This document shows, in pieces, positions 1-6,489 of a DNA stretch of 7,352 nucleotides (positions are counted from its first letter, which is position 1; each line of letters opens with the position of its first letter). The stretch comes from JAZDGX01 sp043806645 (GTDB taxonomy: Bacteria > Eisenbacteria > RBG-16-71-46 > CAIMUX01 > WJJG01), in the NCBI GenBank assembly GCA_043806645.1, contig JAZDGX010000238.1, forward strand, positions 1 through 7,352, given 5' to 3'. Under the pieces are notes generated by a model, which did no database searches, was not told where the DNA came from, and saw only the letters and a list, made by a program, of their open reading frames with translations. A program made the position numbers and the translations under genes.

Positions 1-41
1 ACGGTCTCGTCTGGCCCGAGGATGTACGACCGCTCTGCCAT
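1..41 (-). CDS. Possible 5' end of a divergent leftward gene (partial)
   Basis: An ATG at 39-41 on the minus strand opens a frame that stays open to the window edge. It reads M-A-E-R-S-Y-I-L-G-P-D-E-T-V. Only 13 complete codons are visible, so no family can be named. The main support is a sigma70-like promoter on the same strand about 40 bases upstream. The Shine-Dalgarno is weak (CGAG only). It could equally be a chance ATG in noncoding DNA. Extending the sequence leftward would settle it. Confidence 0.25.
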   Translation of the reverse strand, partial: MAERSYILGPDET

Positions 42-80
42 GCAGACTCGGGCCGATCTACTCACGGCACCATGCGCATT

Positions 81-109
81 ATGCTAGGGATCCGCGCCCG
101 GCGGGTCAA
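81..109 (-). promoter_or_regulatory. Sigma70-like promoter reading leftward
   Basis: On the minus strand TTGACC (104-109, 5 of 6 to the -35 consensus) is followed after 17 bases by TAGCAT (81-86, 4 of 6 to the -10 consensus). The overlapping CATAAT (78-83) fits the -10 better but leaves a 20-base spacer. Transcription would start near position 70-75 and give a leader of about 30 bases before the ATG at 41. A tandem repeat lies directly upstream of the -35. The call rests on consensus matching by eye. Confidence 0.35.
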
Positions 110-110
110 G

Positions 111-140
111 GCGCAACTCGGCCTGCGCAACTCAGGCCTG
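111..140. repeat. Short tandem repeat, two copies of about 15 bp
   Basis: GCGCAACTCGGCCTG (111-125) is followed at once by GCGCAACTCAGGCCTG (125-140). The copies share one G and differ by a single inserted A. The pair sits just upstream of the -35 of the putative leftward promoter, where an activator site would be placed. No protein can be assigned to it from sequence. Confidence 0.6.
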
Positions 141-501
141 CCCCGCTCGCGCGTCCCGCCATCTGCGAGTCCCCACCCGGCGCATCCATTGGATCTATCG
201 GCAGAAGACCGCTGCAGCGCAGTAGCAATCGGCATGCCGAGCTCCCATCAGGCAAGGTCGAGCCGCAGCCGGATTGGCTTCTTTCCGCCACGCCGCCGCG
301 ACCCGGCGGACCTCCAAGCGCTCTGTTCGCAGCTCCCCGCGCATCGCACCTGGCGCCCCTTCAGCCGCATTCCCCATCCCTTCTCCCGTCTAGCCCACCG
401 CCTCCGCCGGTGCTATGTTCTGCAGGCCGCATGCGGCCGAGGGAAGCCGAGGAAAGCCGCCGATCGCGCCTGAATGCACCGGCCTGCTGCCGGTCCAAGT
501 C
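141..501. other. Stretch without a convincing gene, upstream of the rightward pair
   Basis: A rightward frame is open from about position 3 to 473 and would give a 133-residue Arg/Pro/Ser-rich product from the ATG at 72. It shows no recognisable domain, no membrane segment and no good Shine-Dalgarno, and it overlaps the region just ahead of the next gene. I read it as a chance open frame in GC-rich DNA. I found no rightward promoter close to consensus, although the promoter of the downstream pair should lie here. Confidence 0.4.
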
Positions 502-505
502 GGAG
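502..505 (+). promoter_or_regulatory. Ribosome binding site for the TPR membrane protein
   Basis: GGAG at 502-505 stands 8 bases before the ATG at 514. It decides the start: an in-frame ATG at 415 would add 33 residues rich in Pro, Gly and Arg without hydrophobic character, whereas the reading from 514 leads almost directly into a membrane helix. Confidence 0.6.
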
Positions 506-513
506 CCCTTCGC

Positions 514-2766
514 ATGGCGTCCACCTTGTACAAGTTCAGCAGCATGTTGCTGATCGTCGCCGCGACGGCACTCACCGGTCTGCTGTTGGTTAATAAGATC
601 TCAGACTACGATACTTGGTTTCATCTGCGGGCCGGCGAGTGGCTCCTGTCGGGCGGTGGATTCCCGCAGGAGGATCCGTTCTCCTTCACCGCCGATGCGC
701 GATGGATCAACTTGAGCACCGTCTTTCAAATCCCGTCGGCCCTCGCACACCGGTTGGGCGGCACGACCGCGGTCATTCTCTTCAATACCCTGATTCTCGC
801 GGCGGCACTCGCGCTGATCGCGCGCAGGGGGATCCGCGCAGGCGCGCCCCACGATTTGATCGTGGCCCTGCTCGCGCTTGCGACGCTCGCGTCGGCGCAG
901 CGGCTCCTCGTTCGACCGGAAAGTCTGAGCCTGCTCTACCTCGTCGTCGCGCTCCTGTTGGTGGAAGCCGGGCGGGCTCGGCGCACGAGGCTGCTCTGGG
1001 GGTTCCCCCTCCTGCAGTTGATCTGGGTCAACAGTGAAGCGCTCTTCCCGCTCGGACTCGGCGTGCTGGGCGCGGGGGCGTTGGGTGCATTTCGTCGCTC
1101 GTCCCTCGCCGGGCTCCGCGTCTGGCTGCCCGTTCTGGCGGTCTCCGCCGCGGTCTCGGTGATCAACCCCTACGGCGTCACCGGGGCACTCGCTCCGTTA
1201 CGTTTCCTCGGCATGTTGAGCCGCCCCGACAATGTCGCCGGGGGATCCATTCTGGAACTGCGCTCGCTGTTCGACCCGGCCATCCCCCAGCGCACGGTTC
1301 TTCCGTTCTACGTCTTCTGCGTCGCGTTGCTCGGCATCATCGTCCCACGCCTGCGTCGCCTGGATCTCTTTCACTTCATCGTTCTCACTGCGCTCGCCGC
1401 CCTGGCCTTGATGAGCGTGCGCAATATTCCCCTCTTTGCGTTCGCCGGATCGTTTGTCGCCGTCGGACTCCTCGCGCCCGGGTCGCGCCGGCTCGTGCCG
1501 TCCCTGGCCCGCACGGGCGTGGCCGTGGTTTTCGTCTTGCTCGCGCTCGGCACGATCAGCTCGAGTCTCTATCACCATCTCGGAATCCGGAAGTTGTTCG
1601 GAGTGGGGATCGATCCGCGCCTGTTCCCCCAGCAAACGGTCTCGCGTTTGGCGCCGGCGCCCCCGGCGCGCGTCATGAACGATCAGGCCCTCGGGCATTA
1701 CCTCCTGTGGCGTCTGTGGCCCGCCACGCGCGTGTCGCGCGATGGGCGTTCCGAAGTCTACGGCGATCCGCGCCTGGCCGAGCTCCAGGCCTGTTTCGTC
1801 GATCCGAATCTCTTCAATCGGTTCGCCCGGCGATCCGATGCCACGACGGCCGTGATCGCGCATGGCTGGCCTCATCTGATGCCCTTGCTGGCCGCACTGA
1901 ACGCACATCCGGATTGGGTTCTGACGGCGTACGACGACGCCGCCATGGTCTTCCAGCATTCGTCCTCCGAGGTGCGTAAGACCGACATCGCCGCACCGCT
2001 GCCCCCTCCCCCGGACCTTGACCTGCAGACCGAGCAACCACTCGACATTCCGCATCCCCATCGGCGGTCCTTTGCTGCGGCCTGGTTGAGCGCCCCCGGT
2101 CGCGTGCAGGCCGAGACTCGGATGGCCCGCTCGCGAGCGCTTCTTCAGTTGAGCAGATCCGATGCGGCTGTGGAGGAAGCCTTCGCCGCCGTGCAAGCCG
2201 CACCCTGGATCGCGGCCGCATTCGATCATCTGGGGGCCGCTCTGGTCCGGGCCGGCCGACTGGAGGATGCGCGCGAGGCCTTCCGTCGCAGTCTGGATCT
2301 GGCCCCCCGCGCAGGCGACGCGCACGCCAATCTCGCCGCCGTGGAAGCGAAACTGGCAGAGCTCTCCGAGGCGGAGCGCCGGTTGCGTCAGGCCCTCGAA
2401 CGCGATCCCGACAACATCGAAGCCGGGATCGATCTCAGCAAGGCCTTGCACGCCCTCAATCGTCGCGCCGAAAGCGAATCACTGCTCCTCGTGACAAGCA
2501 CGCACAATCCCGACAACCCCCGGCCGCTTATCGAACTCGGCCATCTCGCCTTCCGCCGGCTGCGCCATGCCGAAGCGGCGCGCCACTACACGCAGGCCGC
2601 CCTGCGCGGAGGCGGCTCTCAGGCCTACCTTTGGGCGGCCCTCAGTTTCCGGGCGGCCGGTTCACGGGACGAAGCGGAGGAGTCTCTGGCCCGCGCACGC
2701 GACGCCGCGTCCGATGCAGCCATGCGCGCGCAGATCGATTCGATCTGGACGGCGCCCCCGCGATGA
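514..2766 (+). CDS. GT-C-like polytopic membrane protein with C-terminal TPR domain
   Basis: The 750-residue product has two parts. Residues 1-355 hold about nine or ten hydrophobic segments (for example 11-27, 84-104, 113-129, 138-151, 162-192, 201-217, 261-277, 284-320, 335-352). The first loop carries D31-Y-D33-T-W-F-H-L, then G41-E-W-L-L and D54-P-F-S-F, an arrangement seen in GT-C-fold membrane glycosyltransferases and related uncharacterised proteins, where acidic residues in this loop bind metal or lipid-phosphate donor. A soluble stretch follows, with N389-D-Q-A-L-G-H-Y-L-L-W and D410-G-R-S-E-V-Y. A Pro-rich linker near 494-515 leads to about six TPR units (roughly 532-735), which normally bind proteins. 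The likely role is transfer of a sugar or related group at the inner membrane, with the TPRs recruiting partners. The reaction and substrate are unknown. It could also be a non-enzymatic membrane protein. The next gene follows in the same direction and may be co-transcribed. Confidence 0.75.
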   Translation: MASTLYKFSSMLLIVAATALTGLLLVNKISDYDTWFHLRAGEWLLSGGGFPQEDPFSFTADARWINLSTVFQIPSALAHRLGGTTAVILFNTLILAAALALIARRGIRAGAPHDLIVALLALATLASAQRLLVRPESLSLLYLVVALLLVEAGRARRTRLLWGFPLLQLIWVNSEALFPLGLGVLGAGALGAFRRSSLAGLRVWLPVLAVSAAVSVINPYGVTGALAPLRFLGMLSRPDNVAGGSILELRSLFDPAIPQRTVLPFYVFCVALLGIIVPRLRRLDLFHFIVLTALAALALMSVRNIPLFAFAGSFVAVGLLAPGSRRLVPSLARTGVAVVFVLLALGTISSSLYHHLGIRKLFGVGIDPRLFPQQTVSRLAPAPPARVMNDQALGHYLLWRLWPATRVSRDGRSEVYGDPRLAELQACFVDPNLFNRFARRSDATTAVIAHGWPHLMPLLAALNAHPDWVLTAYDDAAMVFQHSSSEVRKTDIAAPLPPPPDLDLQTEQPLDIPHPHRRSFAAAWLSAPGRVQAETRMARSRALLQLSRSDAAVEEAFAAVQAAPWIAAAFDHLGAALVRAGRLEDAREAFRRSLDLAPRAGDAHANLAAVEAKLAELSEAERRLRQALERDPDNIEAGIDLSKALHALNRRAESESLLLVTSTHNPDNPRPLIELGHLAFRRLRHAEAARHYTQAALRGGGSQAYLWAALSFRAAGSRDEAEESLARARDAASDAAMRAQIDSIWTAPPR

Positions 2767-2865
2767 CTGCCGTGGACGGGGAATGATGTGGCCCGCCACC
2801 GCATCCATCCGGCCTGCTGGAATGAGGCCGGTGATGCGGCAACGGTGGCCGCGCACGCCGGCGGA

Positions 2866-2886
2866 CTTGCCGGTTCGTCCGGCAAG
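2866..2886 (+). other. Perfect 8-bp hairpin between the two rightward genes
   Basis: CTTGCCGG (2866-2873) and CCGGCAAG (2879-2886) form a perfect 8-bp stem with a TTCGT loop. No T-run follows, so it is not a classical intrinsic terminator. It ends 15 bases before the ATG at 2902. It could tune readthrough, mRNA stability or translation of the downstream gene. If the downstream gene really starts at GTG 2788, the hairpin lies inside coding sequence. Confidence 0.5.
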
Positions 2887-2901
2887 GTGCACTATGCGTC
2901 C

Positions 2902-3975
2902 ATGCCACGCCGTCTCCCAAAGGTCACCGCTTGTCAGAACTGCGGCACCCCGGTCATGGGCAATTACTGCCCCAATTGCGGCCAGGACTGTCGCGATCAC
3001 GCGGTCTCGCTGCGCGTGCTCGCGGGCGACCTGTGGGCCGTGCTCTTTACCCTCGATTCCCGGCTCATTCGCACGATCATCCCGCTGCTCTTCAAGCCGG
3101 GCGAACTGCCGCTCGAGTACATCCGCGGCCGGCGCGCGCGGTACGTCCCGCCTTTGAGGCTCTTTCTATTCATCACCCTCTTGCTGTTCTTCTCGATCAC
3201 CATCCGGGTCAATCCCATCTTCGACAAGAGCCATGACCCCAGCGAGACCCCGGCCGACTCCACAGCCATCGCCGCGGCGATCACCAACCTGGAACACCTG
3301 CCCGCGGCTGTCAGATCGGACCGCTCCGATCAACTGCGCCTGGAGCTTCTCGCAGCGCTCGATCAGGCGCGGGCCGCGGCCGATTCGTCATCGGCAAGCG
3401 CGGCAGATACCGCCGCCGGCGACGACGGCGATTCTGCGGCGGGCGACCTTGATTCTGCGGACGACGACGGCGATTCCACGGCATCCGGCGGCCCCGTGAT
3501 CCGCCTCGGCTCGCTGAGAAACACCACCGTGATGGGTCAGGACATCACCGGCTCCGAGAACCGGGTCATCCGGGGGGCCTTCAAGCTCGCTCCAAAGATG
3601 GTCTTCTGCCTGCTCCCCTTGTTTGCCGCTCTCCTGGCCCTCATCTACCTGCGCGCCCGGCGGATGTTCGTCGAGCATCTGGTCTTCTCACTGTACTATC
3701 ACGCGGCGTTCTTTCTTGGTTTCGCGATCGCCGCGCTGACGAATTCCCAGACCGCGGTGTTGATGATCCCACCCCTCGGGGGCCTCTACCTCCTGCTCGC
3801 CATGAAGCGCGTCTATCGACAGGGCTGGCCCAAGACGTTAGCGAAGCACTTCCTCCTGGTTTCCGGCTATACGCTGATCTTCCTCTTCTTCATGGCGATC
3901 GTCATGGGATCGAGCGCGTACCTGTTCCAGCTTGCGCAGCAGCATCGTTGGATTCTGAGTCTGCTTGGAGGCTGA
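2902..3975 (+). CDS. DUF3667-type zinc-ribbon membrane protein
   Basis: From ATG 2902 the product has 357 residues. It opens with a zinc ribbon, C11-x2-C14-G then C23-x2-C26-G-Q, followed by a conserved-looking amphipathic stretch (D43-L-W-A, F65-K-P-G-E-L-P, Y73-I-R-G-R-R-A-R-Y-V-P-P). This order of zinc ribbon, K-P-G and Y-x-x-G-R-R-x-R-Y-x-x-P is the layout of DUF3667 proteins, whose function is unknown. Hydrophobic segments lie near 83-102, 233-251, 260-280, 285-300 and 316-340. Between the first two is a long polar loop with an acidic seven-residue repeat (about 173-193). The start is uncertain. GTG 2788, 21 bases after the upstream stop, has a GGGGA ribosome site, stays open and adds 38 residues of coding-like base composition. 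I prefer 2902 because family members begin close to the ribbon and a hairpin lies before it, although its own Shine-Dalgarno is poor. It is probably in one transcript with the preceding gene. Confidence 0.8.
   Translation: MPRRLPKVTACQNCGTPVMGNYCPNCGQDCRDHAVSLRVLAGDLWAVLFTLDSRLIRTIIPLLFKPGELPLEYIRGRRARYVPPLRLFLFITLLLFFSITIRVNPIFDKSHDPSETPADSTAIAAAITNLEHLPAAVRSDRSDQLRLELLAALDQARAAADSSSASAADTAAGDDGDSAAGDLDSADDDGDSTASGGPVIRLGSLRNTTVMGQDITGSENRVIRGAFKLAPKMVFCLLPLFAALLALIYLRARRMFVEHLVFSLYYHAAFFLGFAIAALTNSQTAVLMIPPLGGLYLLLAMKRVYRQGWPKTLAKHFLLVSGYTLIFLFFMAIVMGSSAYLFQLAQQHRWILSLLGG
3421..3481 (+). repeat. In-frame 21-base repeat, three copies, encoding an acidic loop
   Basis: GATTC recurs at 3430, 3451 and 3472, exactly 21 bases apart. 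The surrounding units (GACGACGGCGATTCTGCGG at 3421, GCGACCTTGATTCTGCGG at 3443, GACGACGGCGATTCCACGG at 3463) are diverged copies. They encode the seven-residue units GDDGDSA, AGDLDSA and DDDGDST in the extramembrane loop of the DUF3667 protein. Such repeats can change copy number by slippage. The Asp spacing could bind cations, but no known calcium motif is complete. Confidence 0.7.
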
Positions 3976-4032
3976 GGCACGTCACCGTCGCGGCACGAGC
4001 GTGGGATGAACGTGCCGCAGAGCACGTGCCTC
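3974..4032. other. Nested inverted repeats in the convergent intergenic region
   Basis: The outer arms GAGGCACGT (3974-3982, overlapping the stop of the DUF3667 gene) and ACGTGCCTC (4024-4032) are perfectly complementary over 9 bp. Inside them GCGGCACG (3990-3997) and CGTGCCGC (4011-4018) make a perfect 8-bp stem with a 13-base loop. The right outer arm overlaps the left arm of the terminator-like hairpin at 4029-4046, so the two folds are mutually exclusive. The symmetry means either strand's transcript could form the structure. Confidence 0.6.
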
Positions 4033-4049
4033 CCCGAAGGGGGAGGTTT
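4029..4049 (+). terminator. Intrinsic-terminator-like hairpin after the rightward pair
   Basis: CCTCCCC (4029-4035), loop GAAG and GGGGAGG (4040-4046) form a perfect 7-bp stem followed by TTTCTTC. The stem is strong and the T-run short. It lies 54 bases past the stop of the DUF3667 gene and 30 bases before the 3' end of the leftward gene, where a terminator between convergent genes is expected. It reads as a terminator on the plus strand only. Confidence 0.65.
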
Positions 4050-4078
4050 CTTCAGCCCGCGCAGGGCCGCGGTCCGGC

Positions 4079-6274
4079 TCAGTTCTCTTCGAGATAGGCC
4101 CGGATCGTCTCGGTGTCCGGCGAGTCCGGTTCGAGCTCGAGATAACGGCGCCACGCCTTGCGGGCGGCGACGACATCGCTCATCTCGCGGGCGATCAGAC
4201 CCTGCATGAAGTGCGCGCGCGCGAAAGCCGGCTCCTCGGCAATGGCCCTCTCCGCACAGACCGCCGCTTCCTGCATGCGGCCCAGATCGAGGAGCATGAG
4301 GGCCCGCGCGCTCCAGCACCATCCCGAGCGCGGGAACTCTTCCGTGGCCGCCGCGAGGATCTCCTGTGCCGCCGGCAGGTCTCCGCATTGCCGGTGGAGC
4401 TCGGCCAGGCGAGCGTAGACCGCGGCCGATTTCACACCCGCGTCCACGGCACGAACGAGAATGGCCCGCGCCCGCTCCGGACTCCCTGCCTGCGTATGGA
4501 TCTGCGCCAGCCCGAGGTACCCATCCGGATGCTCGGGAGCCTCCGCGATCGCCCGTTCGAACTGCCCCCGCGCTTTCTCGACTTCACCTGCTCTTAGCGC
4601 CGCCGTTCCCACCTGACAGAACGAAGTCGCCACGACCCGACGATTGTACGCGCCCAGCTTCGATCGCGGACTGGCGAGCCCGCTCCGCGCTCCCTGCTCC
4701 TCGGGAGGATAGAGCCAGACGGCCAGCGAATCGCTTCGCGCCCCCGCCGTTGCGGACGGCGCGATCCCCCCGCGGCCTTCCGGCGGGCCGTCCGCCGGCC
4801 GAGATGAGGAGAGATACCCTAGGCTCTCCAGCCTGGCGGATTGCTCGGCCGTCAGAGTCGTCTCCGCGGCCGCGAAGCTCCCGCGCGCCACGCTCGCCAA
4901 CGCGACCGCGTCCATCAGGCGCGCCAGCGAATCGCGCACGGCAGGCAGGCGATCCTGAAGCTCCACCCGTTCCTGGGGATCGGCGTGCAGGTCGTACAGC
5001 TCGTACGCGGGCCCGCAGGTCAGCTTCCAGCGGTCGGACCGCAGGCCGCGCTGCTCGCACCACCCGTAGGATAGCCGTGGCCGGAACGTTTCCAGATAGG
5101 CGATCCGCTCTTCATGGCCGACCGTCACGCCGTGACCATCCGAACCGCTTCGCGCGACATGCGTCTCGTTCTCGCGATCTTCATGACCACCCGACCATTC
5201 CGCCTTCGGATAGTCGATGCCCGGCAGGGGTGCCCCACTGCACTCTTCGGGAATCTCGCACCGCGTCAGGGCGCACAGACTGGGCAGCAGGTCGATCGTT
5301 CGCACGAGTTCATTCACGCGCAGGCCGGGTTCGACATGCCAGCCATGCAGGATCATGGGGACCCGCACCACCTCCTCGAAGAGCAGGAATCCATGCAGCT
5401 CTTCCTCATGATCCTGCAGGCCCTCGCCGTGATCGGCCACGAAGACGGTGAGCACGTGCTCTGGCCCGTGAATCCTGCCCAGTCCTTCCAGCAGGCGGCC
5501 GATCTGCTGATCGGCGAAGGCGATCTCACCATCGTAGGGATGATTCTCGTAGAGGTTGTGAAACGGCGGGGGCGGGTCGCGCGGAATGTGTGGATCGAAG
5601 AGATGGACGAACAGGAACAGGTCCTTGTCGTCATGCTTGGTCGCCCAGGCCAGCGCGCGCGCGACAGTGTCGTCCGCGCGGCGTTCGACGCCCTGATGGT
5701 CCTCGCCGATGCCTTTCATCCGCGGGTCAAAGCTTTCGAATTCCGCGGAGAAGTCGGCATCGTAGATCTCGAAGCCCTGGGTGAGGTTGTGGTCCTTGGC
5801 CAGCACGTCCGAGGAAACGAACGCTCCCGCCGTGTATCCCGCCCGCGCGAAAATCTCCGGCAGGGTCGTCCAGCGATCGCTCAATTCGTAGGGACCGTTG
5901 TCGCGGATGCCGTGCTGGACCGGGTAGGCCCCAGTGAGGATGGTGCTGACCGAAGGCAGGGTGACGGGAGCGGCCGCGAGCGCATTCTCGTAAAGCGTGC
6001 CTTCACGCGCCAGTCGATCGATGTTCGGCGTGTCGATCGATTCGTACCCGTAGCAGCCGAGATGATCCGCACGCAGCGTGTCGACTACGATGAGGACGAC
6101 GAGATCTGGCCGCTGCTTGCCCACTGTTGCAACCACGATGATCAGGATGACCAGCGCCAAGGCGAAGATCGGCAGCAACGCCCGCCGGCGGCCGCGCCTT
6201 CCACCCATGGCCGCGGCCGGGGGCGTGGCCGTGCCCGTGCCCATAGCCGTGGCTGTGTCCGTGCCCTTGGCCAT
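4079..6274 (-). CDS. Membrane-anchored sulfatase-fold hydrolase/transferase with C-terminal TPRs
   Basis: From ATG 6274 the product has 731 residues. An Arg-rich stretch (R26-R-G-R-R-R) precedes a single hydrophobic anchor (about 32-51), which predicts a cytoplasmic N terminus and an outward-facing enzyme. The catalytic domain (57-485) belongs to the alkaline phosphatase/sulfatase superfamily: V64-D65-T-L-R-A-D-H-L-G-C-Y-G metal motif, then T105-L-P-S-x4-L-T-G-x-Y-P-x-x-H-G, then D281-H282-G-E-G metal motif and H294-G. Position 105, the sulfatase nucleophile (Cys or Ser of C/S-x-P-x-R), is Thr, and the Arg four residues on is Val. It therefore cannot form formylglycine and may act on phosphate or phosphonate esters, or transfer phospho-groups as Thr-nucleophile relatives do. 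A Pro/Gly/Ser linker (490-545) leads to five TPR units (about 549-718). The start is uncertain. ATG 6274 has GGGAAGG nine bases upstream, ATG 6208 gives the neatest anchor, and the frame is open back to GTG 6454. The stretch around 6204-6320 is anomalous. Confidence 0.8.
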   Translation of the reverse strand: MAKGTDTATAMGTGTATPPAAAMGGRRGRRRALLPIFALALVILIIVVATVGKQRPDLVVLIVVDTLRADHLGCYGYESIDTPNIDRLAREGTLYENALAAAPVTLPSVSTILTGAYPVQHGIRDNGPYELSDRWTTLPEIFARAGYTAGAFVSSDVLAKDHNLTQGFEIYDADFSAEFESFDPRMKGIGEDHQGVERRADDTVARALAWATKHDDKDLFLFVHLFDPHIPRDPPPPFHNLYENHPYDGEIAFADQQIGRLLEGLGRIHGPEHVLTVFVADHGEGLQDHEEELHGFLLFEEVVRVPMILHGWHVEPGLRVNELVRTIDLLPSLCALTRCEIPEECSGAPLPGIDYPKAEWSGGHEDRENETHVARSGSDGHGVTVGHEERIAYLETFRPRLSYGWCEQRGLRSDRWKLTCGPAYELYDLHADPQERVELQDRLPAVRDSLARLMDAVALASVARGSFAAAETTLTAEQSARLESLGYLSSSRPADGPPEGRGGIAPSATAGARSDSLAVWLYPPEEQGARSGLASPRSKLGAYNRRVVATSFCQVGTAALRAGEVEKARGQFERAIAEAPEHPDGYLGLAQIHTQAGSPERARAILVRAVDAGVKSAAVYARLAELHRQCGDLPAAQEILAAATEEFPRSGWCWSARALMLLDLGRMQEAAVCAERAIAEEPAFARAHFMQGLIAREMSDVVAARKAWRRYLELEPDSPDTETIRAYLEEN

Positions 6275-6320
6275 GGCCGTACGCCTTCCCATGCCCGTGC
6301 CCATGCTCGTGCCGGTGCCC
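6204..6320 (-). repeat. GGN-CAY hexamer run encoding a His-Gly tract out of frame with the adjoining enzyme
   Basis: Read leftward in the frame whose codons begin at 6320, 6317 and so on, the stretch gives G-H-R-H-E-H-G-H-G-H-G-K and continues to A-P-G-R-G-H-G: 13 His in 39 codons, mostly alternating with Gly. Gly codons vary among GGG, GGC and GGA and His codons between CAC and CAT, so most changes are synonymous in this frame. In the frame of the sulfatase-fold gene the same bases read as Met/Gly/Thr/Ala. The His-Gly frame has no start codon after the TGA near 6337, so as given it is not a complete gene. It may be a broken part of the N terminus of the leftward gene. Confidence 0.75.
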
Positions 6321-6477
6321 CTTGGCAGCCCGCGATCATGGCCGTGCGGCCGTGTTCCCCAGCCGCACGGATCCTCTATCTCAAGTCCCACGCCCGGCCG
6401 GCAGGATCGAGGTCCGTTTCCGTCCCTGGTTCCTCGTTTCCCGAGTTCCGGCACTGTGACTGTGACCCATTGCCCGG

Positions 6478-6489
6478 CATGATATCATG
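6478..6489. promoter_or_regulatory. Perfect 12-bp palindrome, possible operator
   Basis: CATGATATCATG is its own reverse complement over all 12 bases and is AT-rich against a very GC-rich background. It lies in the divergent region, 24 bases upstream of GTG 6454 and about 350 bases upstream of cydA. The size and symmetry suit a dimeric regulator. It does not match the FNR (TTGAT-N4-ATCAA) or ArcA sites I know. It could also be chance. Confidence 0.35.

Noticed and set aside
72..473. 133-codon rightward open frame
   Set aside because: Arg/Pro/Ser-rich product with no recognisable domain and no Shine-Dalgarno, running just into the start region of the next gene. GC-rich DNA gives many such frames.
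1198..2451. 417-codon leftward open frame antisense to the TPR membrane protein
   Set aside because: Lies wholly inside a well-supported gene with clear helices and TPRs on the other strand; its product is low-complexity Gly/Arg/Glu with no domain.
4366..5451. 361-codon rightward open frame antisense to the sulfatase linker and TPR region
   Set aside because: Extreme Arg/Pro/Ala content and no domain; typical shadow of a high-GC gene.
6078..6482. Rightward frame with Val-Pro/Ala-Val alternation (VPVPIAVAV type)
   Set aside because: This is what the complement of a His-Gly hexamer run must read as; it has no independent coding evidence.
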